A stretch of DNA of 46,970 nt. Source: an uncultured Alcaligenaceae bacterium. Lineage in GTDB: Bacteria > Pseudomonadota > Gammaproteobacteria > Burkholderiales > Burkholderiaceae_B. This document shows, one piece after another, positions 6,834 to 15,401 of the stretch (its first letter is position 1; every line of letters begins with the position of its first letter). The stretch lies in assembly GCA_937908115.1 (NCBI GenBank), contig CALEQZ010000063.1, forward strand, positions 1 to 46,970, in the 5' to 3' direction. Both the position numbers and the translations under genes were made by a program. Under the pieces are notes generated by a model. The model had not been told where the DNA came from, did no database searches, and saw only the letters and a list, made by a program, of their open reading frames with translations.

Positions 6834-7916
6834 ATGGACTACGAGCATCGGCCCGTGCTGTTGGCGCCGACGGTGGACGCGTTGCTGCTGCCCGCATACG
6901 GACGCCGCAAGGAGTCGCGCACCGAGCAGGGCGGGCGCGAGCGAACGTCCGGCATCTTCGTCGACGGTACGTTCGGCCGCGGCGGCCACGCGCGCGCACT
7001 GTTGTCGCGGCTGGCCCCCGACGCCCGGTTGGTGGTGTTCGACAAGGATCCGCAGGCCATCGCCGCGGCGCGCGAGCTGGCCGCTGCCGATGCGCGGGTG
7101 ACGGTGGTGCACGGAGGGTTTTCCGGGATGCGGGGCGCGCTAGCGGAGATCGGCGCGACCGGTGTCGACGGCGTGATGCTGGACCTGGGGGTGTCGTCTC
7201 CCCAGATCGACGATGGCGGGCGGGGGTTTTCGTTCATGCGCGACGGCCCGCTCGACATGCGTATGGACACGACGCGCGGCTTGACGGCCGCGCAATGGCT
7301 GGCCGAAGCCAGCGTGGATGAGATGCGGGAGGTCATAGCAGGTTATGGCGAAGAACGGTTTGCTTTTCAGATTGCAAAGGCGATTGCTGCTCGCCGCGCA
7401 ACAAGGCCCCTTGCTACCACGCTCGAGCTCGCCGAGCTCGTGGCAAGCGTCGTCCGTACGCGCGAAAAAGGGCAGCATCCGGCCACACGCACCTTTCAAG
7501 CTTTACGGATTCACATCAATCAGGAACTCGAAGAGCTCGCTGGTGCCCTCGAGGCAGCTTTGAGCCTTCTCAACACGGGGGGGCGGTTGGCTGTGATCAG
7601 CTTCCATTCTCTGGAAGATCGCATGGTCAAGCAATGCATCGCGGCGGCGGCCAGGCCCGCTGCCGCGATGGCGCGCCTGCCCCTGCGCGAAAGCGAACTG
7701 CCCCAGCCCGTGCTGGAGCCGCTTGCGCGCGTCTTGCCGTCACCGGAAGAATGCGCGACCAACGTGCGCGCCCGCTCGGCCGTGCTGCGCGTGGCCGAGC
7801 GCACCGCGGCGCCGCTACCCCCCGAAGGCGCGGCGGCGTTCGTCAGCTTGCCTGCGTTCATGCGCCGCCCGGCGCGCAGCTCTTCCAACCGGAGGCGTGC
7901 GGCATGGGACGACTGA
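6834..7916 (+). CDS. rsmH: 16S rRNA (cytosine-1402 N4) methyltransferase
   Basis: RsmH (MraW) methylates N4 of C1402 in the decoding centre of 16S rRNA using S-adenosylmethionine. Motifs seen are HRPVLL at the N-terminus, the SAM loop GTFGRGGH (residues 45-52), LDLGVSSPQID and SFHSLEDRMVK. The protein has 360 residues against 313 in E. coli. Part of the excess is an arginine- and glutamate-rich insert at about residues 21-40, just ahead of the SAM loop, and the C-terminus is also longer. The last 13 bases overlap ftsL. Confidence 0.95.
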   Translation: MDYEHRPVLLAPTVDALLLPAYGRRKESRTEQGGRERTSGIFVDGTFGRGGHARALLSRLAPDARLVVFDKDPQAIAAARELAAADARVTVVHGGFSGMRGALAEIGATGVDGVMLDLGVSSPQIDDGGRGFSFMRDGPLDMRMDTTRGLTAAQWLAEASVDEMREVIAGYGEERFAFQIAKAIAARRATRPLATTLELAELVASVVRTREKGQHPATRTFQALRIHINQELEELAGALEAALSLLNTGGRLAVISFHSLEDRMVKQCIAAAARPAAAMARLPLRESELPQPVLEPLARVLPSPEECATNVRARSAVLRVAERTAAPLPPEGAAAFVSLPAFMRRPARSSSNRRRAAWDD

Positions 7917-8191
7917 ATCTGTTCGTCGCGGCGCTGTTGATGCTGTCGGCCTTGTCCCTGGTGACCAGCCGCCACCAGGCGCGGCAGCTGTTCATCGACC
8001 TGGACCGGGCCCGCGCGCAGGCGCGCGACCTCGACACCGAATGGCGGCGCCTGCAGCTCGAGCGCGCGGACTACGCGCGCAATGCCCGGGTCGACGAAAT
8101 CGCCCGCGGCGAACTGAAGATGATTTCGATCGTGCCTGATCGCACGATCTATCTCAATCAGCCGTCTTCGACGGGGGGCGGGCAGCCGTGA
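7904..8191 (+). CDS. ftsL: Cell division protein FtsL
   Basis: FtsL is a small bitopic inner-membrane protein that joins FtsQ and FtsB at the septum and helps activate FtsWI. The 95-residue product has one membrane segment at about residues 3-20, then a heptad-like stretch (about 22-58) ending in LQLERADYARNARVDEIAR, the usual FtsL coiled coil, and the conserved end MISIVPDRTIYL. The start is fixed by GGAGG at 7891-7895, eight bases before the ATG. The reading frame is open further upstream, but that part only shadows rsmH. Its stop codon overlaps the GTG of ftsI. Confidence 0.92.
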   Translation: MGRLNLFVAALLMLSALSLVTSRHQARQLFIDLDRARAQARDLDTEWRRLQLERADYARNARVDEIARGELKMISIVPDRTIYLNQPSSTGGGQP

Positions 8192-9921
8192 AGCGCGTGC
8201 CGTTCTTCGACAACCCCGTCCTGCGCGTGCAGGTGCCGACCTGGCGCGCGCGCCTGCTGCTGCTGATGATGGGCGCCGGGTTCCTGGCGCTGGCTGCGCG
8301 CGCGTTGTTCCTGCAAGGGTTGTCGACCGAGTTCTTGCAGCAGCAGGGCGAGCGGCGCTACGAGCGCACGCTGACGCTGCCTGCGACCCGCGGCAAGATC
8401 TTGGACCGTAACGGCTTGGTGCTGGCTTCCAGCGTGCCGGCGCGCGCGGTTTGGGCCATCCCGGAAGACGCGCGTGATGCCACTGACGGGCAGTGGCGCG
8501 AGCTGGCCAAGCTGCTGGGCATGGAAGCGGCCGATATCCGTTCGCGCTTGACCGATTTGGACAAGAATTTCGTCTACATCAAGCGCCAGGTGCCGATGGA
8601 CATCGCCGAGAAGGTGGCGGCGCTGAAGATCCCCGGCATCCACCTGCAGCCTGAGACGCGCCGCTACTACCCGGAAGGCGCCGTCGCTGCCCACGTGGTC
8701 GGGTTCACCAACGTCGAGGACCAGGGCCAGGAAGGCATCGAATTGGCATTTAACGAGTTGCTTTCCGGCACCGCGGGCAGCCGTCGGGTGATCAAGGACA
8801 GGCTGGGCCAGGTGATCGAGGACGTGCGCGCCATCAACCCGCCCGTGGATGGCCGCAATTTGCACCTGTCCATCGACACGCGCCTGCAATACCAGGTGTA
8901 CAAGGCGCTCAGCGACGCGATGGCCGAGCACGACGCCAGGGCTGCCGCGGCTGTCGTGCTGGATGTGCGCACCGGCGAGGTGCTGGCGCTGGCCAATCTG
9001 CCCTCCTACGATCCCAACCGCCGCGAGACCTTGCGCGGCGATCGGCTGCGCAACCGGGTGCTAACGGACACGTTCGAGCCTGGGTCGATCATGAAGCCGT
9101 TTACCGCCGCGCTGGCGCTGGACTTGGGCCGCATCACGCCTTCGACGCAGTTCGACACGGGCAATGGCCGCTTCCAGTTCCATGGCGCGACCATCACCGA
9201 TGTCAGCCGCAACGGCGTGCTCGATGTGGCCGGCGTGCTTCGCCGCTCCAGCAACATCGGCATGACGCTGATATCGGAGACGCTGCAGGCGCGCGAGATG
9301 TGGACGCGCTTCACCGAACTGGGCCTGGGCCAGCCACCGCAAGTGGGGTTCCCTGGCGCGGCTGCCGGGCGTCTGCGTCCCTGGGATCGCTGGCGGCCCA
9401 TCGAGAAGGCCACCATGTCCTACGGCTACGGGCTGTCGGTGTCGCTGATGCAAATGGCGCGCGCCTACACCGTGTTTGCGCGCGACGGTGACATGGTTTC
9501 CTTGACCATGGTCAAGCGCGACAGCGAGCCGACCAGCGTCAAGGTTTACTCGCCGCATGTCGCCCGCACCGTGCGCGCGATGCTCGAGGCCGCGGCCGGG
9601 CCCGATGGTGCCAAGGCGGCGCAAGTGCAAGGCTACCGGGTGGCCGGCAAGAGCGGCACGGCGCGCAAGATCGTCGACGGCAAATACAGCACCAGCCGCT
9701 ACCGTAGCTCTTTCGTCGGTTTCGCGCCGGTGTCGGACCCGCGCATCGTGGTGGCCGTCTCGATCGACGAGCCGCAGGGCGGGGTCTACTACGGCGGCCG
9801 GGTGGCCGCGCCGGTGTTCGCCAATATCGTGGCGGGCAGCTTGCGCATGCTGGGCGTGCAGCCGGATGCGCCTTATGAGTCGGTCATCGTGGCGGGCGTA
9901 TCGCCGCAGGGGGGGCAATGA
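8188..9921 (+). CDS. ftsI: Septal transpeptidase FtsI (PBP3)
   Basis: FtsI is the septal peptidoglycan transpeptidase (class B penicillin-binding protein) that works with FtsW. It has a cytoplasmic N-terminus, a membrane anchor at about residues 21-42, the pedestal domain beginning near TLPATRGKILDRNG, and the transpeptidase domain with all three active-site motifs: S300-I-M-K303 (in EPGSIMKP), S354-S-N356 and K488-SGT491. The 577-residue length matches the family. It starts with GTG in a 4-base GTGA overlap with ftsL and ends in an ATGA overlap with the next gene. The three motifs show no change that would suggest altered beta-lactam binding. Confidence 0.96.
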   Translation: MKRVPFFDNPVLRVQVPTWRARLLLLMMGAGFLALAARALFLQGLSTEFLQQQGERRYERTLTLPATRGKILDRNGLVLASSVPARAVWAIPEDARDATDGQWRELAKLLGMEAADIRSRLTDLDKNFVYIKRQVPMDIAEKVAALKIPGIHLQPETRRYYPEGAVAAHVVGFTNVEDQGQEGIELAFNELLSGTAGSRRVIKDRLGQVIEDVRAINPPVDGRNLHLSIDTRLQYQVYKALSDAMAEHDARAAAAVVLDVRTGEVLALANLPSYDPNRRETLRGDRLRNRVLTDTFEPGSIMKPFTAALALDLGRITPSTQFDTGNGRFQFHGATITDVSRNGVLDVAGVLRRSSNIGMTLISETLQAREMWTRFTELGLGQPPQVGFPGAAAGRLRPWDRWRPIEKATMSYGYGLSVSLMQMARAYTVFARDGDMVSLTMVKRDSEPTSVKVYSPHVARTVRAMLEAAAGPDGAKAAQVQGYRVAGKSGTARKIVDGKYSTSRYRSSFVGFAPVSDPRIVVAVSIDEPQGGVYYGGRVAAPVFANIVAGSLRMLGVQPDAPYESVIVAGVSPQGGQ

Positions 9922-12716
9922 GCGTGCGCGCGCAAAGCGACCCCGTCCTGGCCTGGCTGCGCGGCCGCGCCGGCGAGCGCGCTGACCTGCGCCTGGATAC
10001 GCGCGCCCTGCGTCCCGGCGACGTCTTCCTTGCCTGCCCCGGTCGAAGCAGCGACGGCCGTCGCTACATCGACGAAGCGATCCGGCGCGGCGCGTCCGCC
10101 ATCGTCATGGAAGCGGCAGGCGGTGAGTCCGGCGCGACCGAGGTCGCCGTACCGACCCTGGCCGTCGAGAACCTGCGCGCCATGCTGGGCGAGCTGGCCA
10201 ATGCGTGGTACGGGCAGCCGTCGCACGCGCTGACGGTCATCGCAGTGACCGGCACCAACGGCAAGACCTCCTGCGTGCAGTGGCTGGCCGGCGCACTCAA
10301 TGCGCACGGCGTGCGTTGCGCCACGGTCGGCACGCTCGGGGCCTTTCTGCCAGACGGCACGCAGCTGGAGTCCGGCTTGACGACGCCCGACGTGCTTTCG
10401 GTGCATCGCTTGCTGGCCGCGTTGCGCGATGCCGGCGCCGAGGCCGTCGCGATGGAGGCGTCGTCGATCGGGCTGGAGCAGGGCCGGCTGGACGCGGTGC
10501 AAATCAAGATTGCCGGGTTCACCAACCTGACGCGCGACCATCTGGATTATCACGGCACCATGCAGGCCTATGAGGCGGCCAAGGCCATGCTGTTTGCGCG
10601 GCCGGACCTGCAAGCGGCGGTGATCAACGTCGACGACGCTGTCGGGCACAAGCTGGCCTCGTCTACGTCCGCGCCGGTGCTGTCCTACAGCATGCAAGGG
10701 CGTTCCGGCGCGGCCATCCGCGCCGAGGGCATCCGCAATGGCACGCATGGCCTGGTCTTCAACCTGGTCGGTTCGCAAGGCGAAGCGCAAGTGGTGACGC
10801 GGCTGGTGGGCGAACATAACGTCGCCAACCTGCTGCTGGTCGCAGGCGTGCTGACGGCGTTGCGCTGGCCGCTCGCCCAAATCGCCGCGGCGCTGTCCGA
10901 AAGCGCGCCGGTCGACGGGCGGCTGCAAACGGTAGACCCGCCTGCCCCGGCCGGTGTGTCGCGCGGCCCGCTCGTGGTCGTCGATTACGCGCACACGCCG
11001 GATGCGCTGGCCCGTGCGCTGCAGGCGCTGCGTCCGCTTGCCCGGGCCCGGCAAGGCCGGCTGGTTTGCGTGTTCGGCTGCGGCGGCAACCGCGATGCCG
11101 GCAAGCGGCCCGAGATGGGACGCGTCGTCGCCGGGCACGCGGACGTGCCGGTGCTGACCAGCGACAATCCGCGCGACGAGGATCCGCAACGCATCATCGA
11201 CGACGTGTTGCACGGCATGCCGGCGGGCGCGACGGTCATCGCCGAGCGCGCCCGCGCGATCCTGCATGCGGTATGGGCCGCCCAGGCCTGCGACGTCGTG
11301 CTGCTGGCCGGCAAGGGCCACGAAACCTACCAGGAAGCACAGGGCGAGCGCCTGCCCTTCGATGACCGCGAATGGGCGAAGGCCGCCTTGCTATTGGCCC
11401 AGGCCCCGGGCGTGTCCACCGACACGCGCACCTTGGCCGGCGGGCAAGTGTTCGTCGCGCTTTCCGGCGAGCGGTTCGACGGCCACGATTATCTGGCGCA
11501 GGCGCAGGCTGCCGGTGCGTGCGCGGCCATCGTGGCCAGGCCGGTGCACGGCGTCGACCTGCCGCAGGTCGTGCTGGGCGAGACGCGCCGTGCATTGGCG
11601 ACGCTGGCCGGCGCCTGGCGCGCGCGCTTTGCCCTGCCCGTGGTCGCCGTCACCGGCAGCAACGGCAAGACGACCACCAAGGAAATGATCGCGGCGATTC
11701 TCGCGGCCTGGGTGGGCGAGGACGCCAGGCTGGCCACGGCGGGCAATCTCAACAATGACATCGGCGTGCCCTTGACGCTGCTGCGGCTGCGCGAAACGCA
11801 CCGCGCGGCGGTGGTGGAGCTGGGCATGAACCATCCCGGCGAGATCGCGGGGCTGGCCGCCCTGGCCGCGCCCACAGTGGGACTGGTCAACAATGCGCAG
11901 CGCGAACACCAGGAGTTCATGGGCACCGTCGAGGCGGTGGCGCGCGAAAACGGCTGCGTGCTGCAGGCGCTGCCCGAAGACGGCGTGGCGGTCTATCCGG
12001 TCGATGACGCCCACGCCTTTGTCTGGGACGAGCTTTGCGCGGGACGCCGGCGCCTGCGCTTCGGCCTGCGCGATGATGCCGAGGTGCATGCCGTCGACAT
12101 CCATGCCGGCATGGACTTTACGGCGTGCCGGGTGGTAACGCCCGACGGCGTCGGCCAGTTGCGCCTGCCGGTGCCCGGGCAGCACAACCTGCGCAATGCG
12201 CTGGCAGCCATCGCGTGCGCGTTGGCCGCGGGGGCGCCTTTGCAGACGGCGCTGCAGGCTTTGGCCGGATTCCGCGCGGTCGCAGGGCGCATGCAGCATC
12301 GCCGCCTGCCTGACGGCACGCTGCTGATCGACGACACGTACAACGCCAATCCCGATTCCGTGCGGGCGGCCATCGACGTGCTGGCGCAGCTGCCCGGTCC
12401 GCGCGTGCTGGTGCTCGGCGACATGGGGGAAGTGGGCGAGAACGGTCCGGCCATGCATGCCGAAGTGGGCAGCTATGCCCGCGAACGCGGCGTGGACGTG
12501 CTCTACACCCTGGGCCAGGCGAGCCGGGAAAGCTGCCGCGCGTTCGGCGAGCGGGCGCAGGCCATGGATTCGCCGCAGGAGATCGTGCAGGCGCTGGCGG
12601 CGCTGCGGCCGGCCAGCATCTTGGTCAAGGGTTCCCGGTTCATGCGCATGGAGCGCATCGTGAAAAGCTACATCGACAACAACCAAACTCCGCCGGGAGG
12701 TCGCCATGCTGCTTGA
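9918..12716 (+). CDS. murE/murF: Bifunctional MurE-MurF ligase fusion
   Basis: One 932-residue frame joins two consecutive Mur ligases. The N-terminal half (about 1-490) is MurE, which adds meso-diaminopimelate to UDP-MurNAc-L-Ala-D-Glu: ATP loop GTNGKTS (112-118), YAHTPDALARAL, and DNPRDED at 416-422, whose DNPR core is the meso-DAP specificity motif. The second half is MurF, which adds D-Ala-D-Ala: STDTRTL (500-506), ATP loop GSNGKTTTKEM (580-590), NNAQREHQEF and DDTYNANPDS. No stop or frameshift separates them. The join follows FDDREWAKAALLLA directly, so the first 25-30 residues of a normal MurF are missing. Fusion of these two genes is known in Bordetella. The start ATG overlaps the ftsI stop, and the end overlaps mraY by 11 bases. 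Confidence 0.96.
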   Translation: MSVRAQSDPVLAWLRGRAGERADLRLDTRALRPGDVFLACPGRSSDGRRYIDEAIRRGASAIVMEAAGGESGATEVAVPTLAVENLRAMLGELANAWYGQPSHALTVIAVTGTNGKTSCVQWLAGALNAHGVRCATVGTLGAFLPDGTQLESGLTTPDVLSVHRLLAALRDAGAEAVAMEASSIGLEQGRLDAVQIKIAGFTNLTRDHLDYHGTMQAYEAAKAMLFARPDLQAAVINVDDAVGHKLASSTSAPVLSYSMQGRSGAAIRAEGIRNGTHGLVFNLVGSQGEAQVVTRLVGEHNVANLLLVAGVLTALRWPLAQIAAALSESAPVDGRLQTVDPPAPAGVSRGPLVVVDYAHTPDALARALQALRPLARARQGRLVCVFGCGGNRDAGKRPEMGRVVAGHADVPVLTSDNPRDEDPQRIIDDVLHGMPAGATVIAERARAILHAVWAAQACDVVLLAGKGHETYQEAQGERLPFDDREWAKAALLLAQAPGVSTDTRTLAGGQVFVALSGERFDGHDYLAQAQAAGACAAIVARPVHGVDLPQVVLGETRRALATLAGAWRARFALPVVAVTGSNGKTTTKEMIAAILAAWVGEDARLATAGNLNNDIGVPLTLLRLRETHRAAVVELGMNHPGEIAGLAALAAPTVGLVNNAQREHQEFMGTVEAVARENGCVLQALPEDGVAVYPVDDAHAFVWDELCAGRRRLRFGLRDDAEVHAVDIHAGMDFTACRVVTPDGVGQLRLPVPGQHNLRNALAAIACALAAGAPLQTALQALAGFRAVAGRMQHRRLPDGTLLIDDTYNANPDSVRAAIDVLAQLPGPRVLVLGDMGEVGENGPAMHAEVGSYARERGVDVLYTLGQASRESCRAFGERAQAMDSPQEIVQALAALRPASILVKGSRFMRMERIVKSYIDNNQTPPGGRHAA

Positions 12717-13878
12717 GCTGGCCCGCTGGCTGTCCGACGAACATGTGCGCGCCTTCGGCGTGCTCGAATACATCACCATGCGCGCCGTCCTGGCGTGCGC
12801 GACCGCCCTGGTCATCGGGCTGTTGGCCGGGCCTGCGGTCATCCGCAAGCTGACCGAGCTCAAGATCGGCCAGGCGGTGCGCAGCTACGGGCCAGAGACG
12901 CACCTGGTCAAGACCGGCACGCCCACCATGGGCGGCGCGCTGATCCTGATCGCCATGGGGATCAGCACCCTGTTGTGGTCGGATTGGACCAACCGCTTCG
13001 TGTGGGTGGTGCTGCTCGTGACGTTCGGCTTCGGGCTGATCGGCTGGATGGACGACTACCGCAAGGTCGTGCACCGCGATCCCGAAGGCATGCCAGCGCG
13101 CCGCAAGTTTTTCTGGCAGGCGCTCATCGGGCTGGTGGCCTCGGTCTACCTGGCTTTCGCGGTGTCGGCACCGGCCAATGCCGAGCTGTGGCCGCTGTTC
13201 CGCGATTGGGTCGCCAGCGGCTTCAGCATGCCGCTGCCCACGCGCGCCGACCTCATCGTGCCTTTCTTCAAGACGGTCAGCTATCCGCTGGGCGTGGTGG
13301 GTTTCGTCGCCTTGACCTGGTTCGTGATCGTGGGCACGAGCAACGCCGTGAACCTGACCGACGGCCTGGACGGCCTGGCCATCATGCCCACCGTCATGGT
13401 GGGCAGCGCGCTCGGCATCTTCGCCTACGTCGTCGGCCGGGTGGACTATTCCAAGTACCTGCTGTTTCCGTACATCCCCGGCGCGGGTGAGCTGCTGGTG
13501 CTATGCGCGGCGCTGGGCGGGGCGGGGTTGGCCTTCCTATGGTTCAACGCCTATCCGGCCCAGGTGTTCATGGGCGACGTGGGCGCGCTTGCCCTGGGCG
13601 GCGCGCTGGGCGCCATCGCCGTCATCGTGCGCCAGGAAATCGTGCTCTTCATCATGGGTGGCGTGTTCGTGGCCGAGACGCTGTCGGTCATGATCCAGGT
13701 CGCCTGGTTCAAGTACACCAAGCGCAAGTACGGCCAGGGCCGGCGCATCCTGCGCATGGCGCCGTTGCATCATCATTTCGAGGTTGGCGGCTGGAAGGAA
13801 ACCCAGGTCGTGGTGCGGTTTTGGATCATCACCATGATGCTGGTGCTGGTAGGACTTTCGACGCTGAAGCTACGATGA
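12706..13878 (+). CDS. mraY: Phospho-MurNAc-pentapeptide translocase MraY
   Basis: MraY is the integral membrane enzyme that transfers phospho-MurNAc-pentapeptide to undecaprenyl phosphate, making lipid I. The 390-residue protein has about ten hydrophobic segments and the family signatures KTGTPTMGG, GWMDDYRK (the Asp-Asp pair), NLTDGLDGLAIMP, FMGDVGALALGG and MAPLHHHFE (the His cluster of the active site). The start has GGGAGG five bases upstream and lies inside the end of murEF, so translation is probably coupled. It ends in an ATGA overlap with murD. Confidence 0.96.
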   Translation: MLLELARWLSDEHVRAFGVLEYITMRAVLACATALVIGLLAGPAVIRKLTELKIGQAVRSYGPETHLVKTGTPTMGGALILIAMGISTLLWSDWTNRFVWVVLLVTFGFGLIGWMDDYRKVVHRDPEGMPARRKFFWQALIGLVASVYLAFAVSAPANAELWPLFRDWVASGFSMPLPTRADLIVPFFKTVSYPLGVVGFVALTWFVIVGTSNAVNLTDGLDGLAIMPTVMVGSALGIFAYVVGRVDYSKYLLFPYIPGAGELLVLCAALGGAGLAFLWFNAYPAQVFMGDVGALALGGALGAIAVIVRQEIVLFIMGGVFVAETLSVMIQVAWFKYTKRKYGQGRRILRMAPLHHHFEVGGWKETQVVVRFWIITMMLVLVGLSTLKLR

Positions 13879-15401
13879 CGACGACCGACACCTCCCGCGC
13901 GCCGCTGGTCCTGATCGTCGGGTTGGGAGAGACCGGCGTGGCTGCCGCGCGCTGGTGCGCCCGGCAAGGTGCGTCGCTGCGCGTGGCCGACACGCGCAGC
14001 GAGCCCGCTGGCCTCGCGTCGCTGCGCGATGCGCTGGCGGACGCGCAGGTGGAATACCAGCTCGGCCTCGAGGCGTTTGCGCCCCAACTGCTCGAGGGCG
14101 TCTCGCAAGTGGTGGTCAGCCCGGGGCTGGCACCCAATCAGCCGCCTGCGGACGCGTTGATCCGCGCGGCCCGCGAGCAGGGCATAGAGGTGGTGGGCGA
14201 GATCGAGCTCTTTGCCCGCGCGCTGGGCCAGCTGTCGGCCGACCGCGGTTATGCGCCGAGCGTGCTGGCCGTGACCGGCACCAATGGCAAGACCACGGTT
14301 ACCGCCCTGACGCGCCACCTGGTGCAGGCCTGCGGCTTGTCGGCGCGCGCGGCGGGCAATATCGGGCCGGCGGCGCTTGCGGCGCTCATCGAAGCGCTCG
14401 AGGCCGACGATTTGCCACAAGTGTGGGTGTTGGAGCTGTCCAGCTTCCAACTGGAGACGACGTCCAGCCTGTCGGTCGATGCGGCGGCGGTGCTCAATCT
14501 GAGCCAGGATCACCTGGATTGGCACGGCGACATGCAAGCCTATGCCGCGGCCAAGGCGCGCATTCTTGCCCACGCGCGCGTGCACGTGGTCAACCGCGAT
14601 GATCCGATGGCCTGCGCCATGGTGGCGTCGCTAAGCGATCTGGCCGTGCGCAGTTTCGGCCGGGAAGCGCCGCAGTACGTGGGAGACATGGGCTTGGACC
14701 ACAGCCATGGCGTGGCCTGGCTGGCTGCAGGCGAACCCGCGGATTTCGACGAGCCCGCGGCCGCGCCGGCACGCCGGCGCAAGAACGCACCCGCCCCGCG
14801 ACGCGCCGAGGCCCGCCTGGTGCGCCTGATGCCGGTCGAGGCGCTGCGCATCCGCGGCCTGCACAATGCGCTGAATGCGCAAGCCGCGCTGCTGCTGGCG
14901 CGCAGCCTGGACCTGCCGTGGAGCGCGCTGCTGCGCGCGGTGCGCGAGTACGCGGGCGAGCCCCATCGCATGACCTTCGTGCGCGCCGTGGGCGGCGTGG
15001 ATTTCATCGACGACAGCAAGGGCACCAATGTGGGCGCGACCGTGGCTGGCCTCGAAGGCCTGGGCCGCAAGGTGGTGCTGATCGCCGGCGGGCTGGGCAA
15101 GGGTCAGGACTTCCGGCCGCTGATCGGCCCGGTGGCCAGCCATGCACGCGCGGTCGTGTTGATCGGGCAGGATGGCCAAGCCATTGGCCAAACTCTGGAG
15201 GCCACCGGGGTGCCGCGCGCCTTCGCCACATCGATGGCCGACGCGGTCCGCCAGGCGCATGCGCTCGCCCAGCCGGGCGACGCGGTGCTGCTTTCGCCTG
15301 CCTGCGCGAGCATGGACATGTTCCGCAACTATGTGCATCGCGGCCAGGCATTTGCCGAGGCGGTCCATGAGCTGGCGTTGGACAAGGGGGAGGTGGCATG
15401 A
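13875..15401 (+). CDS. murD: UDP-MurNAc-L-alanine:D-glutamate ligase MurD
   Basis: MurD adds D-glutamate to UDP-MurNAc-L-Ala in the cytoplasm. The product has 508 residues: an N-terminal Rossmann-like domain (LIVGLGETGVAAARW), the ATP loop GTNGKTTV (135-142), LELSSFQLE, NLSQDHLDWHG, and the C-terminal domain with GEPHRMTFV and FIDDSKGTN. E. coli MurD has 438. Much of the extra length is an alanine/proline/arginine-rich stretch at about residues 285-316 between central and C-terminal domains. The frame is open well upstream, but the ATG overlapping the mraY stop (ATGA) is the natural start. Confidence 0.95.
   Translation: MTTTDTSRAPLVLIVGLGETGVAAARWCARQGASLRVADTRSEPAGLASLRDALADAQVEYQLGLEAFAPQLLEGVSQVVVSPGLAPNQPPADALIRAAREQGIEVVGEIELFARALGQLSADRGYAPSVLAVTGTNGKTTVTALTRHLVQACGLSARAAGNIGPAALAALIEALEADDLPQVWVLELSSFQLETTSSLSVDAAAVLNLSQDHLDWHGDMQAYAAAKARILAHARVHVVNRDDPMACAMVASLSDLAVRSFGREAPQYVGDMGLDHSHGVAWLAAGEPADFDEPAAAPARRRKNAPAPRRAEARLVRLMPVEALRIRGLHNALNAQAALLLARSLDLPWSALLRAVREYAGEPHRMTFVRAVGGVDFIDDSKGTNVGATVAGLEGLGRKVVLIAGGLGKGQDFRPLIGPVASHARAVVLIGQDGQAIGQTLEATGVPRAFATSMADAVRQAHALAQPGDAVLLSPACASMDMFRNYVHRGQAFAEAVHELALDKGEVA

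Noticed and set aside
9873..12863. Two long minus-strand frames (482 and 490 codons) opposite murEF
   Set aside because: Composition is that of an antisense shadow (many His, Arg, Gln), with no start site or motif, and the sense strand codes for a clear Mur ligase fusion.
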